A DNA stretch of 64,000 bases from Agarophyton chilense (GCA_030374765.1 JARGXX010000071.1:2294001-2358000), one strand, 5' to 3'. Counted from the stretch's first letter, positions 22,150-32,158 are shown. The notes: generated by a model from the sequence alone, not told the origin. Numbers and translations: made by a program.

Positions 22150-22884
22150 ATGAAGCTGGCAATAAAGTCTGCTAAAAAAATGAACGCGGGTTTCGTAGTG
22201 AGCCATCCACTCCGGGCACGACGTGACGCCAGGTTATTCTCGTTTCAATCTTCACCACGTTACACACAGAAGTTACGACAACCACGTTTGCAGCAGCGAG
22301 GCACGATGACAGAAATGAGAAACGTGGTCCTAGTAGATATGGACAACACACTGGTGAACTGGGATAAAGAATTCGCAAAGCGATGGGCAGCCCTCAGACC
22401 GGATGACTCTCCTGATATAATCAAGCACAGAAAGCATTTTGAACTGGAACAGAACTTCGGCCATGATCTAATGCCAGTTGCAATCGGGATAATGTCTACA
22501 CCTGGGTTTTTCGCTGCTTTAGAACCGCAACCTGGCGCTATCGGAGCCATCCGCGAAATGTTAGCTGCCGGTCTGCAAGTTATATTGTGCACGGCGCCTC
22601 ATCCATTGCAATATGAGACTTGTGTTGCAGAAAAATATGGATGGGTTAGAAAATGGTTGGGAGAGAGTTTCTTGTCGAAGATTGTGATCACGCGAGATAA
22701 GACAATTGTAAAGGGACGGGTTTTAATAGATGACAAGCCGGCTGTCAAGGGAAAATGTGACAAGCCCGACTGGGAGCATGTCGTTTTTGAACAACCCTAC
22801 AACTTGGAGGTTGACGACAGACCAAGAATGAAGAATTGGGCCGAATGGAAAGCGGTGCTCAGGAATTATTTCGAGATGTGTTAA
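22150..22884 (+). CDS. NT5C: 5'(3')-deoxyribonucleotidase, NT5C family (HAD superfamily)
   Basis: Removes phosphate from deoxyribonucleoside monophosphates, helping to balance dNTP pools. HAD motif I is VDMDNTL (Asp63 nucleophile, Asp65), motif II is ILCTAP (Thr148), and the Lys and Asp motifs are SKIVITRDKT and VLIDDKP. The length from Met53 (22306) is 192 residues, like animal NT5C of about 200, so the conserved protein starts there. The longer start at 22150 adds 52 residues rich in Arg, Lys, Ser and Gln and almost free of acidic residues, which look like an organelle-targeting peptide. Two starts giving dual location are possible. The frame is intact and intronless. The Harbinger transposon ends 142 bp before the upstream ATG, so it now forms the edge of this gene's promoter. 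Confidence 0.85.
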   Translation: MKLAIKSAKKMNAGFVVSHPLRARRDARLFSFQSSPRYTQKLRQPRLQQRGTMTEMRNVVLVDMDNTLVNWDKEFAKRWAALRPDDSPDIIKHRKHFELEQNFGHDLMPVAIGIMSTPGFFAALEPQPGAIGAIREMLAAGLQVILCTAPHPLQYETCVAEKYGWVRKWLGESFLSKIVITRDKTIVKGRVLIDDKPAVKGKCDKPDWEHVVFEQPYNLEVDDRPRMKNWAEWKAVLRNYFEMC

Positions 22885-23972
22885 GGGGGAATCGTTGAAT
22901 ATTTGAAAAGTTTTTTGTTAGATATCCATTGCGTTAGAAGCCCAATGTTGTGGTACCGCGGACCTCGTTGTCTGTATATCTTCGAGCTTTGGGCTGTTGT
23001 TTGAAGAGAAAAGAAGCGGGGGACCTCTTGGAACCGAGAGTCTCATTGCCTCGGGCTTGTGCGAAAGCTGCTTGAAAGGTGTAGCGTACACTGTGCGAAT
23101 ATAGCCATGTTTTGTTGGTTTGCTTGCGGTAAACGGCATCATCTTAATTTATTGCTGCAAGGTTCTCTCATTGGAGAGAACGATAGTTGCGAGCTTTGTA
23201 TTTTGGCGTAGTTGCATCGAAGGCGCCTTGAGGGGAGTTCGCCATGGTTTCACAGGCAGGACGGAAGGTATCGAAACAAGGTCGTCAAAGTTACGTACAT
23301 GTTTTTGGCGATCTGTTGGTTGTATCACTCCGCATTTGACCCATAAACAAAGGCACCTTGAATGTCGCGCCGATATTAAAGACGCACATATACCAGCTTG
23401 TTATTCTGTGCCGAAACTGGACAGTGTTCGAGCCATCGTCGCATGAACATAAATTTGAAGATAACGTACAGTAATGGGACACACAGCGAAAGTGAAGTGC
23501 TTACGTAGACCAAACACGCTTCAAGCCTGTGGTTCTCCTTTCAGCCATCGAGTCATTTCGGGAGCGCAACCGATAACATATATCTAATGTACAGATACAT
23601 CGTCGAAGGAGGTTAGGGTGCCGAAGGTCCTGACATAAATGTCGAGAAAGATAGAAGCACGTGCCTGGGAAAGACCGCGAAAAAATGTGGAGGTTGATGT
23701 CCACACTGAAAGAAGGAACATTGGGCTTGTCCTTACGGTGACAAGTACGGTAAACGTATGACCAGCCGAACTGCCATGCTCATGCACCTTTATTATATGC
23801 TCTACAAAGCCAGGTAGAGCTAGAGACCTCTCATTACTGCAAGGGGGCGTTACCGGGGGATTTACTGTTCTCTTTGTTGTTTCGAATCAGTTACAAGACA
23901 TAACATGCTCAAGCCCTGAACAGATCTTTCATGATGTCGCCAGACCATTTCGGTATCCATTTTGGTACATCC
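22885..23972. other. Intergenic stretch
   Basis: No gene I can support. A 74-codon minus frame (22918-23142) has no motif. GTTCTCTC-ATTG-GAGAGAAC (23162-23181) is a perfect 8-bp stem hairpin. Confidence 0.5.
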
Positions 23973-24920
23973 TTAGCCTTCATACGGTACCAGTGTTTCC
24001 ATGTCGTCTGCAGTGACCGTCTTACAGACGTTGGGAGTCACCATTACCATTTTGGTTCCACCGCGGCGTCTGACACAGACTTGCTCGCTCGAAGCAGCAC
24101 ACTCGAATGTCGGCTGGCAAGGGCGGGTCGTGCATCTTCCCGAAGTTGCCAAGGAATCTTCCATCTTGTAGCACTCCCCACCTCTCTGTTCCGTTAGTTT
24201 ACAAGCACAGAAATCGCTAGAGCTCCCATCATCACTTTGACCGCTCAAGTCTTCTGAAGAATCTGCTTTGGGGGTCTCAGCTTCATCTATTGACGATTTA
24301 CACTTCTCTCCGCCGATAACAAAACGTACGAAGACAGAACCGGCTGGATTCTGGTGAGTACCTCTCAGTCTCGAAATAAAGAACGCCTCATGGTCAAATT
24401 TGTTTGTAGTAGTGCCTGTTTTACTCGCAATGTCCCAGTGGCAAAATGTGTGCGTGATGCCGGTTTTCTTGTCTTCATATGTTACAAGTGCATTCCAGGC
24501 TTGTTTTTCCCACTTTTCCCATCCATGATGACCTTCACGGACAGTGAAACGATCAACTCCAGTACGGTACGTCCTTTCTCCCCACTTGATAGTAGCCATC
24601 ATACCAGCTAGTTCGCCAAACCTCTTCAACTTGAATGCCACAACATCATTCTGAATCAGGAAAAGCCTGATAATCCTCGGAGTAATCCCGGCCTTTCTCT
24701 TCCTTGCTCCGTTCACGAACAAAACCGCACTTCCACTGTACGCGGAGAATTTGATAGTAGCATGATTGCCGTGAAGAAATCTTGCAGTTGGATTCAGAGA
24801 AGGAAGCAAACTAGATTCGTTGGCAAAAGTCCTGTTATGCAGGGCGCCCCAAGGATCAATGGCCTGAATAACGGTGAATAAAGAGAACACAAAGAAGATG
24901 CCGCTCATAGAAGCCTTCAT
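23973..24920 (-). CDS. Secreted cysteine-rich protein, short-linker member of a local family
   Basis: A 315-residue protein with a signal peptide (1-20, hydrophobic core IFFVFSLFTVIQA). Residues about 45-210 form the same domain as in the inverted gene pair at 34-40 kb: FVNGARKRK, LIQNDVVAFKL, MMATIKWGERTYRTGVDRFT, the Trp-rich GWEKWEKQAWNAL, HTFCHW and VFVRFVIGGEKC. A short acidic Ser/Asp linker (about 211-235) stands where the relatives have long Asp/Lys-Gly repeats. The C-terminal domain (FCACKLTEQRGGECYKMED to ETLVPYEG) keeps the eight cysteines. A TATA box lies 155 bp before the ATG, as in the relatives. The family and function are not recognised; extracellular or wall location is inferred from the signal peptide. 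Confidence 0.85.
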   Translation of the reverse strand: MKASMSGIFFVFSLFTVIQAIDPWGALHNRTFANESSLLPSLNPTARFLHGNHATIKFSAYSGSAVLFVNGARKRKAGITPRIIRLFLIQNDVVAFKLKRFGELAGMMATIKWGERTYRTGVDRFTVREGHHGWEKWEKQAWNALVTYEDKKTGITHTFCHWDIASKTGTTTNKFDHEAFFISRLRGTHQNPAGSVFVRFVIGGEKCKSSIDEAETPKADSSEDLSGQSDDGSSSDFCACKLTEQRGGECYKMEDSLATSGRCTTRPCQPTFECAASSEQVCVRRRGGTKMVMVTPNVCKTVTADDMETLVPYEG

Positions 24921-25074
24921 TTTTTACGTTGAACTTCAATTAGTGAGTTAGTATGCGGATCAGAATTGAAGAAGGTTGCGAAGATTGATAATTGAGGTCT
25001 GGAAGCTCCGTTGCTATAAGGTGATGAAGAAGTTTAGGAGCAAATCCCGTGTGAGTGTACTGACGTAAGGCGAC

Positions 25075-25081
25075 TTATATA
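25075..25081 (-). promoter_or_regulatory. TATA box of the short-linker secreted protein gene
   Basis: TATATAA on the minus strand, about 155 bp before the ATG at 24920. The spacing is the same in the two related genes (35801-35807 and 38097-38103). Confidence 0.7.
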
Positions 25082-25296
25082 GTGCCCTGTGAAAGCATCT
25101 CATCTCTCCAGACAACTGCCTGATAATTTGATGGATCTTTCTTACGTGGTCCGTTTCCATTTGTCCCAAGATGCCAAGAAGAGGCCGCCGGATGGGAATG
25201 AATAGCCATTCGAATGGTCAGAACGTCTGTACAATTAACATTGAGCTTCTTTCAATATCCAGCAAATCCTTCCGGCAGGAGAGTGCTCTCGAGTAT

Positions 25297-25749
25297 TTAG
25301 GTTGATAAACATCCCAATTTGGATATGATGAGCATTGTGAAGGAAGTCTTCAACTCGAAAATTTTCTCGCCAATAAGCGCAATCTGTCTGGCAAACTGTC
25401 TGCTGTCTACAGGCCTATTGTACGATTCGGAAAGAAAATTTTCATTTCTTGCACCGCCGCTAAATTCATTGTCCATTATGAGACGCCGTACTTTGGAACA
25501 GTACTGTAGCCCTTTATCACTCGTACTTACGGAATGTTGGGAAGTGAAGGTAGAATAAACTAATTGCCCTGCCTTAGCACTTTTTTGCTGCAGATAAACC
25601 CTGTAGTACTGTTTCCCACTAGAAACCAATATAGCCCGACAAAGAGACGTTGCGGACGCTTGAAAACAATAACAATTGCCCCGATATCGATACATGTATA
25701 ACCGGGCCGACAGTACATTCGTTCCGAATACATAGGTTATCGACTTCAT
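25297..25749 (-). CDS. Hypothetical protein (150 aa), doubtful
   Basis: An open frame of 150 codons with ordinary composition but no recognised domain, signal peptide or relative in the window. It lies upstream of the secreted-protein gene on the same strand. It may be a chance frame; only its length speaks for it. Confidence 0.25.
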   Translation of the reverse strand: MKSITYVFGTNVLSARLYMYRYRGNCYCFQASATSLCRAILVSSGKQYYRVYLQQKSAKAGQLVYSTFTSQHSVSTSDKGLQYCSKVRRLIMDNEFSGGARNENFLSESYNRPVDSRQFARQIALIGEKIFELKTSFTMLIISKLGCLST

Positions 25750-26126
25750 ATAAGTCAGCCTCTTGAGTGGAGTTCCAAAACAGAGCTTTTTAAAAACGTT
25801 TGTTCGATTATCTTCAGATTTGACCGTTTGGGGTTTTTACTCACGCAATTGTAATTGCTCCACCCTGTCTCTGGTAGCAGTAAACAGTTTCCCAAAGTAG
25901 AAAGTATTTTGCTTCTATCGTATGAAAAGATAATTGCGACTGCTCGGCCAACAAATTCAGCTTAGACAATTCTGTTTATGTTTATGTCTATATACCTATC
26001 ATTGCGACTGCTGCACGATTTCTTTGCTGCATATTTCAATCTCCATCATCTCCTCCACAGCCCGTTTCTTCCATTCACATTGCAACCTTTTAAAAAACAC
26101 TACGGCGACACAAGAATTTCGAGCAC

Positions 26127-27500
26127 CTAAGAGAACTTATGACCAGCCGGGTTGCGAGAGACTGGATGGACATGTGATAGCTTCCTTTTCTTCAGATATA
26201 TTACAGCACTAATGTCATTATAAGCTGGGTCCCCGAAGATATGTATTCGTTCAAGCTTTCTTTTCCGACCCGCATGGAGACAATTGCGCCCCGTTTGACA
26301 AGAAACGAGGCGATTTTCTTCAAAAGAGCGGCCGGGTTCGAAAGCATGCGAGGCGCGCATTTTCGGCTCTCCTTTTACAGTAACCTCATATGGTAGGTCT
26401 CTTCGTCGTATTCCTTTCTCATCCTTACGACACAGCAAACAACCCACAAAGCAAACCGGTTTCTGTCCCAGATCTATATGAGATAACTTCCTTTTCTTCA
26501 GGAACAATGTGGAGTCACTCTCATTTCTTGCTGGGTCCCCAGAGGTGTACGTTTTCTCGAGCTTTCTTTTGCGCTCTCCATGGCGATGTTTATATCCCAT
26601 CTGGTAGAAATGGAGGCGATTTTCTTCAAACGAACAGCCCGTGCTTAAAGCATGCGAGGCATAGATTTCTGGCTCATTTGGTACGTCACATTTCGGTGGT
26701 TTGGCTTTGCGTTGTGCATTACTCTCTTGTCTTCGGCATAAAAACTGCCCTGCAGAGCAAGCCGGGCCCGTTTTCACAGGATCTTGAATGAGATTTTTCT
26801 TATTCTCTTCAGTGCTGAACCCTTTATAAACCGATCTTGAAACCGTTGGGACTGGCAACACGCTGTGTGGAGAATAAATTGAGTGCTCCGGTTGGCCTAA
26901 TTCAGCATAATATTTGCGTGCACGGCGAGCACGTTCAGACTGCTTCTTCAAGAAATATTGTTCCAGCATCTCCCGCTTCTTTTGCTTCTCCACCATAGCT
27001 TGAATTTTTCGCTCTTCTTTGCTAAGAGCAAAATTTAGTCCTCTTCCCACAGTGTCTTCTTCCCATAGTTCCCAAAACCTCGACTTGCGCGAACTAATCC
27101 ATTTCGTCGGCAGCGGATTATGCATTCCCTGAGTGCGCATATCCATCTTATCACCGTTAATACAATCATCTTGATGAAATGGAGGGAAAGAAGCAGCCTC
27201 CGAGGATGCTTCGACATAGGAAGATGAAGCTTCTGAAGAATTATCCTGCTGGTCGTTCTTTCCATAACGCGTTGTCTTCAACCACGCTGCGATCTGAGCG
27301 AGAACTGCTGACAGCTTCTGAACACAGGCTTCCAACAGCCCTTCTGTCAAGGGCTCAAGGATGTTCCGAATCTTGCCCCAACTGTTGACCACATTCCACT
27401 CATTCTTCGTCTGAAATCCAATGTCCACCGCACCTTTGCATGCGTAACCCACCAAGTACATAAACGTCATCTTTACAAACTCAAATCCTCTCCTGATCAT
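26127..27500 (-). CDS. Unknown basic protein with two 100-residue repeats
   Basis: 457 residues, intact. The N-terminus has a hydrophobic stretch (about 10-28) and a helical region (42-74). Residues 85-105 are Ser/Glu-rich. A highly charged helix (about 160-200, KEERKIQAMVEKQKKREML) looks like a coiled coil. Two tandem repeats follow, 242-343 and 345-445, sharing C.(A/V)G..LCR, SHA, SFEENRL, (E/G)RKRKLE, GDPA.N and LKKRKLSH. The KRKL/KKRKL motifs occur in each repeat and resemble nuclear localisation signals. I recognise no family. The repeats have diverged strongly, yet the frame is open throughout, which argues for a real gene under selection. Nuclear location is inference only. Confidence 0.65.
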   Translation of the reverse strand: MIRRGFEFVKMTFMYLVGYACKGAVDIGFQTKNEWNVVNSWGKIRNILEPLTEGLLEACVQKLSAVLAQIAAWLKTTRYGKNDQQDNSSEASSSYVEASSEAASFPPFHQDDCINGDKMDMRTQGMHNPLPTKWISSRKSRFWELWEEDTVGRGLNFALSKEERKIQAMVEKQKKREMLEQYFLKKQSERARRARKYYAELGQPEHSIYSPHSVLPVPTVSRSVYKGFSTEENKKNLIQDPVKTGPACSAGQFLCRRQESNAQRKAKPPKCDVPNEPEIYASHALSTGCSFEENRLHFYQMGYKHRHGERKRKLEKTYTSGDPARNESDSTLFLKKRKLSHIDLGQKPVCFVGCLLCRKDEKGIRRRDLPYEVTVKGEPKMRASHAFEPGRSFEENRLVSCQTGRNCLHAGRKRKLERIHIFGDPAYNDISAVIYLKKRKLSHVHPVSRNPAGHKFS

Positions 27501-27969
27501 CGTGATTGCGTTGAGAACGAAGTCGTGTGTGTGAAGATCTTAGAAAGGTTGATGAGCTGGCTATCGATCATGCAGCTGGTTGAAGGAAGAAAGCCTTAAG
27601 TAGGTCTTTCGAACTGGAAGGTGTTTTGGCGAAACGAGAGAGTTACGACTCTCAGTGCATTGCTTAAATTTTGTAAGTCCATGTCGAAAGTGTGCACGGC
27701 ACTTTTCATATGCATACATTCAACCGTCGACGAATGAATGAGGTACAAGAATTAGGAACCACGTACGGGTAGTCACTAATTGCCCGTCTCGATTCTGACG
27801 ACAGATTCGTTTACCACTGAGGACGCTATAGATGTCACGCAACAGGTTGTTTCTTGTAATCCAAACTCTCCTGGACGACGCTGACACTTCGCACAGTCAG
27901 CCATGTGTTTGCAGACAAACTGAGTTAAGCAGACTGACACGAGTTGAGAGCATGTACGACAAATCTTTT
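27501..27969. other. Upstream region of the repeat-protein gene
   Basis: No gene seen. It presumably carries the promoter of the minus-strand gene that starts at 27500; no clear TATA box is visible. Confidence 0.4.
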
Positions 27970-28341
27970 GAAGCCTCTCCAATTTTGGGCCCTCATCGAA
28001 CCCCAAGCGTCACACAAACATATTCCGTGTTGATCGACGAGGAGGGGAAACGCAGTGCAAACGCGCACTTTTCCGGCAACACGGGCTACACACCCACACG
28101 GCCCACAACCGCATCGTCCGCATTGCATTATGGAAGGGAGGACGCTCCGAATTGAAGCCTCTCCAATATCGGGCGCTCGCTCATCGAACCGCAAGCGTCA
28201 CACAAACATATTCCGTGTTGATCAACGAGGAGGGGAAACGCAATGCAAATGCGCACTTTTCCAGCAACACGGGCTACACACCCACACGGCGCACAGCCGC
28301 CTTGTCCGCGTTGCATTGCGGAATGGAGGATGCTCCGAGTT
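27970..28341 (+). repeat. Tandem duplication, two units of about 184 bp
   Basis: The unit beginning gaagcctctccaat at 27970 is repeated at 28154. The copies differ by scattered substitutions (for example ttttgggccc against tatcgggcgc) and a few bases of length. No gene overlaps that I can support. The duplication lies downstream of the 3' end of the LRR-PAQR gene. Confidence 0.9.
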
Positions 28342-28627
28342 GGTGTAGAGGCCGCAGAAGCTGCGAACACAAAGCTCTCAGGCGGATACGAGCGCCGGTA
28401 GATGAGGGTTTTTCGCGAGCTGAGCAAGTGAATACAACGGAAGGGCACGATATAGGGCAACGAAGTTCATTGGTCTCGCGGTGGATTGACGACAAAGGGC
28501 GATGGTGACAGGACCCACACAAGAGTTTGTAATTGAGCAATTGCTGGCAAAACAAAAAAAGGCAGAGGCAGCGGCGGGGTTCGAACGCTCGCTAGTAGCA
28601 AGAGTGGATGAGCGTGGCAAGGTAAAT
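28342..28627. other. 3' flank of the LRR-PAQR gene
   Basis: Short stretch between the tandem duplication and the stop codon of the minus-strand gene. Nothing distinct seen. Confidence 0.4.
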
Positions 28628-29812
28628 TCAGTCAAGCACGTACTGCCACACGGCAGCGTAATGCAGGGCACCGGCCACAAGGACGGCAAGATGCCAGATG
28701 ACGTGCATGATTGGACGTTTGTTTCCCAGCAGGTAGAACACAATGCCAAGCGAGTATACCACACCGCCCAAAACAACCAGATGCAACGCGCCGGTGTGCA
28801 TTCTTTGCACGAGGGTGGTGGCCGAAAGCGAGCCAAGCCAGCCCGTGAGCAGGGCGAAGAGGGCACGACTGGAATTGGAGCCCATTGCGCGAAGGCTGCG
28901 ATAAATACCAACAAAGGCGCATGTCCACACGGCCACCAAGGTGAGCGGGCCGCGCCAAACCAGCGGGTAGAGGGTGTAGCGCATGATAAACGGGCTGTAC
29001 GAGCCGGCAATGAGCAGGAAGATGGAGCAGTGATCGGCACGTCGCATGCAGCGCGACGCGGCCGGGTGTCGAAAACAGGAGTGATAGACGCAGCTAGAGG
29101 TGAGCAAGGTGAAGAGGGAAAACAGAAAGACGCAGACGGCGGCGAAGACGGGAAGCGAGGTGTGTTGCACAAGGGCGCGGCGCAACATGAAGAGCGCCGC
29201 CACAAGTGCGACGAGTGCGCCAACGCCATGCGTAGCGGCGTTAAGCGCTTCAACAACGACCAAGTTACCAGAAAGGTCGACATGCAACGGCGGCAAGGCG
29301 GCATGACGCAGCGCAACATGCTTTCGCAACACACGCACGCCACGCTCGTTAGCGCAGTTGTTAGAAAAGTCCAGCCGCGTCAAGCCGGAAAGCTCGCGCG
29401 TCAGAAACGGCGCGACGGCAAGCGCGGCGCGCACATCAAGCCCAGTGCGCGCCAGATCGAGCACGCGCAGCGGCGCGTCGCGACGCGCCGCAAGCGCGGC
29501 GAACAGCGCCACAAAGGCGGCGCAATCCAGCCGCACGCCCGCCAGACTGAGCTCTGCGAGCGGGCGGTGGCACGAAACAAGCGCCAACAGCGCGGCGAGC
29601 GCGCTTGCGTGCAGCGTGCGCGCGCGCACCACCAGTCGCGCTACGTGCGCGAGCGGCGCGTCGCGCGCTGCGAACAGCGTCTGTAGCAGCTGCAGGTGCG
29701 TCGCGGGCACGTGTAGCGCGCGCGAGCGCTGCCGTAGTTGGGTGCTTAGCGCCGCGTCGCGCGGTACCGCGTGCTTCGCGCACCGCTGCTCGTAGAGCTC
29801 GTGCGGTTCCAT
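28628..29812 (-). CDS. Leucine-rich-repeat / PAQR (hemolysin III-like) fusion membrane protein
   Basis: 394 residues. The first half is a GC-rich leucine-rich-repeat region (about 85-185; LAELSLAGVRLD, LRVLDLARTGLD, LTRLDFSNN, LHVDLSGN). Residues 188-394 are a PAQR/HlyIII domain: the opening NAATHGVGAL, VYHSCFRHP with His244 and His249, the RADHCSIFLLIAGSYSPF signature, and the last-helix MHVIWHLAVLVAGALHYAAV with His370 and His374. Seven membrane spans are expected. PAQR proteins include adiponectin/progestin receptors and HlyIII and are thought to be metal-dependent ceramidase-like or receptor proteins. The fused LRR is unusual: ordinary HlyIII proteins are about 210-220 residues with nothing like it. 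The frame is single and intact. A frame of equal size on the other strand is its shadow. Confidence 0.85.
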   Translation of the reverse strand: MEPHELYEQRCAKHAVPRDAALSTQLRQRSRALHVPATHLQLLQTLFAARDAPLAHVARLVVRARTLHASALAALLALVSCHRPLAELSLAGVRLDCAAFVALFAALAARRDAPLRVLDLARTGLDVRAALAVAPFLTRELSGLTRLDFSNNCANERGVRVLRKHVALRHAALPPLHVDLSGNLVVVEALNAATHGVGALVALVAALFMLRRALVQHTSLPVFAAVCVFLFSLFTLLTSSCVYHSCFRHPAASRCMRRADHCSIFLLIAGSYSPFIMRYTLYPLVWRGPLTLVAVWTCAFVGIYRSLRAMGSNSSRALFALLTGWLGSLSATTLVQRMHTGALHLVVLGGVVYSLGIVFYLLGNKRPIMHVIWHLAVLVAGALHYAAVWQYVLD

Positions 29813-30289
29813 TGCGACGGCGACGTCGGGGCTGGCGGCGACAGCGACGTCGGGGCTGGCGACAACGCCCGCCTGAATAGCAGTATCTATCTACACACAC
29901 ACATACTGTACGTGTGCCGACGGGAATGCTGTCACTAGCTCTCTAGAGAGCAATCCTACCACAAAGCGCTGTCGTCTGGCACACGTCGGCGCTCGAAAGC
30001 GCCGCTGCTTCCATTCTCTACTCATGTACTACGCATCGTACAACCCTACCCAGTACCAGTAAAGGCAGCAATCGTACGTCTCGTCGCCGCCTACGTAACA
30101 TTCAGCCGCGCCACATCCTTGGCCCTATTCCCTGGTCTGATCATCGGCACAGTTTAACAAATCTACCATTCACATCGTCAGCAGTAACCACAACAACAAA
30201 AGCCGGAAAAAAAAAAAAAAAGCAGCCCCCATCCGCCCACAAACAAAACGGGCCAAACTCCCATCGTCCTAACCATACATCCACACCGC
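29813..30289 (-). promoter_or_regulatory. Promoter region of the LRR-PAQR gene
   Basis: Holds a 24-bp tandem duplication just before the ATG (cgacgtcggggctggcg at 29821-29837 and 29845-29861), then less GC-rich DNA with an A-run near 30209-30224. It also includes the 3' end region of the next minus-strand gene. No TATA box was identified. Confidence 0.45.
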
Positions 30290-32158
30290 TCATTTGGACA
30301 TGGGCCGTGCCCGCAGCGATTGTAGATACGCTTCTGAAATCACCATGTCCGCCTGACGCAGCGTCTTCCTCTGTTCCGTACTATCTCTCCTGATCGCCAC
30401 GATAAGTTTTTGTTGCCAAGCTACCACATCATCCACTTTCCGCACAGCCTCTGCCACAATAGTCTTATGCACTCTCCCTTTCATGCCGGACGTTCGCCCC
30501 TTTCGTGCCGAAATCCACTCGCCCAATAACCCCTTATCAACAGAAGCCGCGCTCACGATCTTTTCCTCCACCAGATGTGGGCCGTGCGTGATAACCACCC
30601 CGTACATGTCGTTAATATCGCCCCATAATTTACGAATCTGCGACCAAATGCGTACGCGATGAAACCCCAGCTTACCCAATCCCATCCCTCTCTTGCCTTC
30701 GTTTCCAAACAGAGACGTGGATGATCGCTTCTCAAATGCTTCCTGATGAACGCTCCGCGACGAAGACAATACCGATGATGCCTCGGTGCACAGACAGTCG
30801 ATGTCCAACAGCACCGACTGTTCCAACTGCGAGTTGCGACGTTGTTGCGTCATTTGGTCCTCCAAGCTATTCTCTCCGAGCAACTTCATGTGTGGGCTCA
30901 CTGGACTTCCAGACAGTCTATCGCATTCTCCAAACCGATGGTCCCCGCCGCCCATGCGCGTCATGTGCGCTTCTGACAGCGCATCAACATCGCCCGCACC
31001 AAATGACCCTGAGCTTTTCGTCGAAGCTGATACATTTCTCCGTCTCTTGAACGTATCGCTCACCCGTAAACGAGGTTCACTCTGTGCTGCAATTCGTTCG
31101 TGAACACTGCTCGAGCGATTGATCCCTGATGGTTCCGAAGTCATAGGCAAAGTATTCTGCACCGAAGACGCATTGTACGACAACGCTCGCTTCACAACGA
31201 ATGGGATTCGCCGTTGCTCACCGCTGCGCTGTGGCAAAGATTGCTGCCGTTGTGTTGGAAGGATTCTTCCGCGATTGGTTTGTCGATCGGAGCGCGTGTT
31301 ACTTCGATCTGCTCTTGTGGGTGTTCTGTCCGTGCGAATCCAAGCATTTGGCGATGATTTGGAATGCTCGGCTGCAGAATGACCGAAAGGGTTAATGGAC
31401 ACCCGGCGAGCAGTTGATGTACGCCGGGATGTTTCGTGTGTGAAAGAGCTCACTCTCGGAGACTTTGAGCGCGATGGAACATATGCAGCGGGACGGTCCG
31501 ACGTATCCGACGAATTTGGCTTTGCGTTTCGGTCCATTTGCGAAACCAATGTGTACAAAGCGGAGAGTTTTTCGGCGAGAGTTGTGAGCAAATACTGGAT
31601 TCTCTCCTGGTCGTGTAAGGTACATTGAATTTGATCCACAAGAGTAGCAATATGTTCGCGTCGTAAATGAAGAGCTCGTAGGCGAGGTTGTACAGAAGGA
31701 GCGTCAGCACCATGAAAATGCTTCGCTTCAATGACACGCATGCGTGAGCGTGCATGTTCAAGATGATGCGATTGTTGTGCGAGGCGGTCTAAGCGAGCGG
31801 TACATTTCGAAAGCGCCAATGTTAATACGCGATGATTGGACGCTTGTGAGGTGGCAATCATGTCCTCAAGACGAATTCTGATGATTTCGTGACGCTCTCT
31901 TTGGTCGTCAAGTTGAACATTTGCGAGCACCACGGCGGCCAAGGAGGAATACTCGTCACGCACGGCGCGGCGATGAAGCTGGGATGAGACGGCTTCGGGT
32001 GTGTGAAACGGCGGGCGAGATGAGGGCGAAAAAGGGGTCTCAGAGGAGACGGTTGACGCGGCGGACGAAAGCGACGCGGAAGGCGCGAACGGTCTGTGGC
32101 GATGATGTGGGCTTGGAGGCGATGGCGGACGCCTGCTGACATACTGTGCATAGTTCAT
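30290..32158 (-). CDS. Unknown Ser/Arg-rich coiled-coil protein (622 aa)
   Basis: Intact single frame. Residues 1-60 are Pro/Ser-rich and disordered. Residues about 65-205 are helical, with heptad-like leucines (ERHEIIRIRLEDMIATSQ, LVDQIQCTLHDQERIQYLL, EKLSALYTLVSQM). Residues 210-430 are a basic Ser/Arg-rich low-complexity stretch with many RRxS and RSxS sites that kinases could use. The C-terminal 130 residues are conserved-looking and helical (WSQIRKLWGDINDMYGVVIT, VDDVVAWQQKLIVAIRRDS). No named domain is recognised. A cytoskeletal or centrosome-type scaffold would fit this build, but that is a guess. The upstream region (32160-32600) is GC-rich. Confidence 0.7.
   Translation of the reverse strand: MNYAQYVSRRPPSPPSPHHRHRPFAPSASLSSAASTVSSETPFSPSSRPPFHTPEAVSSQLHRRAVRDEYSSLAAVVLANVQLDDQRERHEIIRIRLEDMIATSQASNHRVLTLALSKCTARLDRLAQQSHHLEHARSRMRVIEAKHFHGADAPSVQPRLRALHLRREHIATLVDQIQCTLHDQERIQYLLTTLAEKLSALYTLVSQMDRNAKPNSSDTSDRPAAYVPSRSKSPRVSSFTHETSRRTSTARRVSINPFGHSAAEHSKSSPNAWIRTDRTPTRADRSNTRSDRQTNRGRILPTQRQQSLPQRSGEQRRIPFVVKRALSYNASSVQNTLPMTSEPSGINRSSSVHERIAAQSEPRLRVSDTFKRRRNVSASTKSSGSFGAGDVDALSEAHMTRMGGGDHRFGECDRLSGSPVSPHMKLLGENSLEDQMTQQRRNSQLEQSVLLDIDCLCTEASSVLSSSRSVHQEAFEKRSSTSLFGNEGKRGMGLGKLGFHRVRIWSQIRKLWGDINDMYGVVITHGPHLVEEKIVSAASVDKGLLGEWISARKGRTSGMKGRVHKTIVAEAVRKVDDVVAWQQKLIVAIRRDSTEQRKTLRQADMVISEAYLQSLRARPMSK

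Noticed and set aside
28502-29686. 394-codon plus-strand frame
   Set aside because: Shadow of the LRR-PAQR gene in GC-rich DNA; it has no motif, while the minus strand has a clear PAQR domain.
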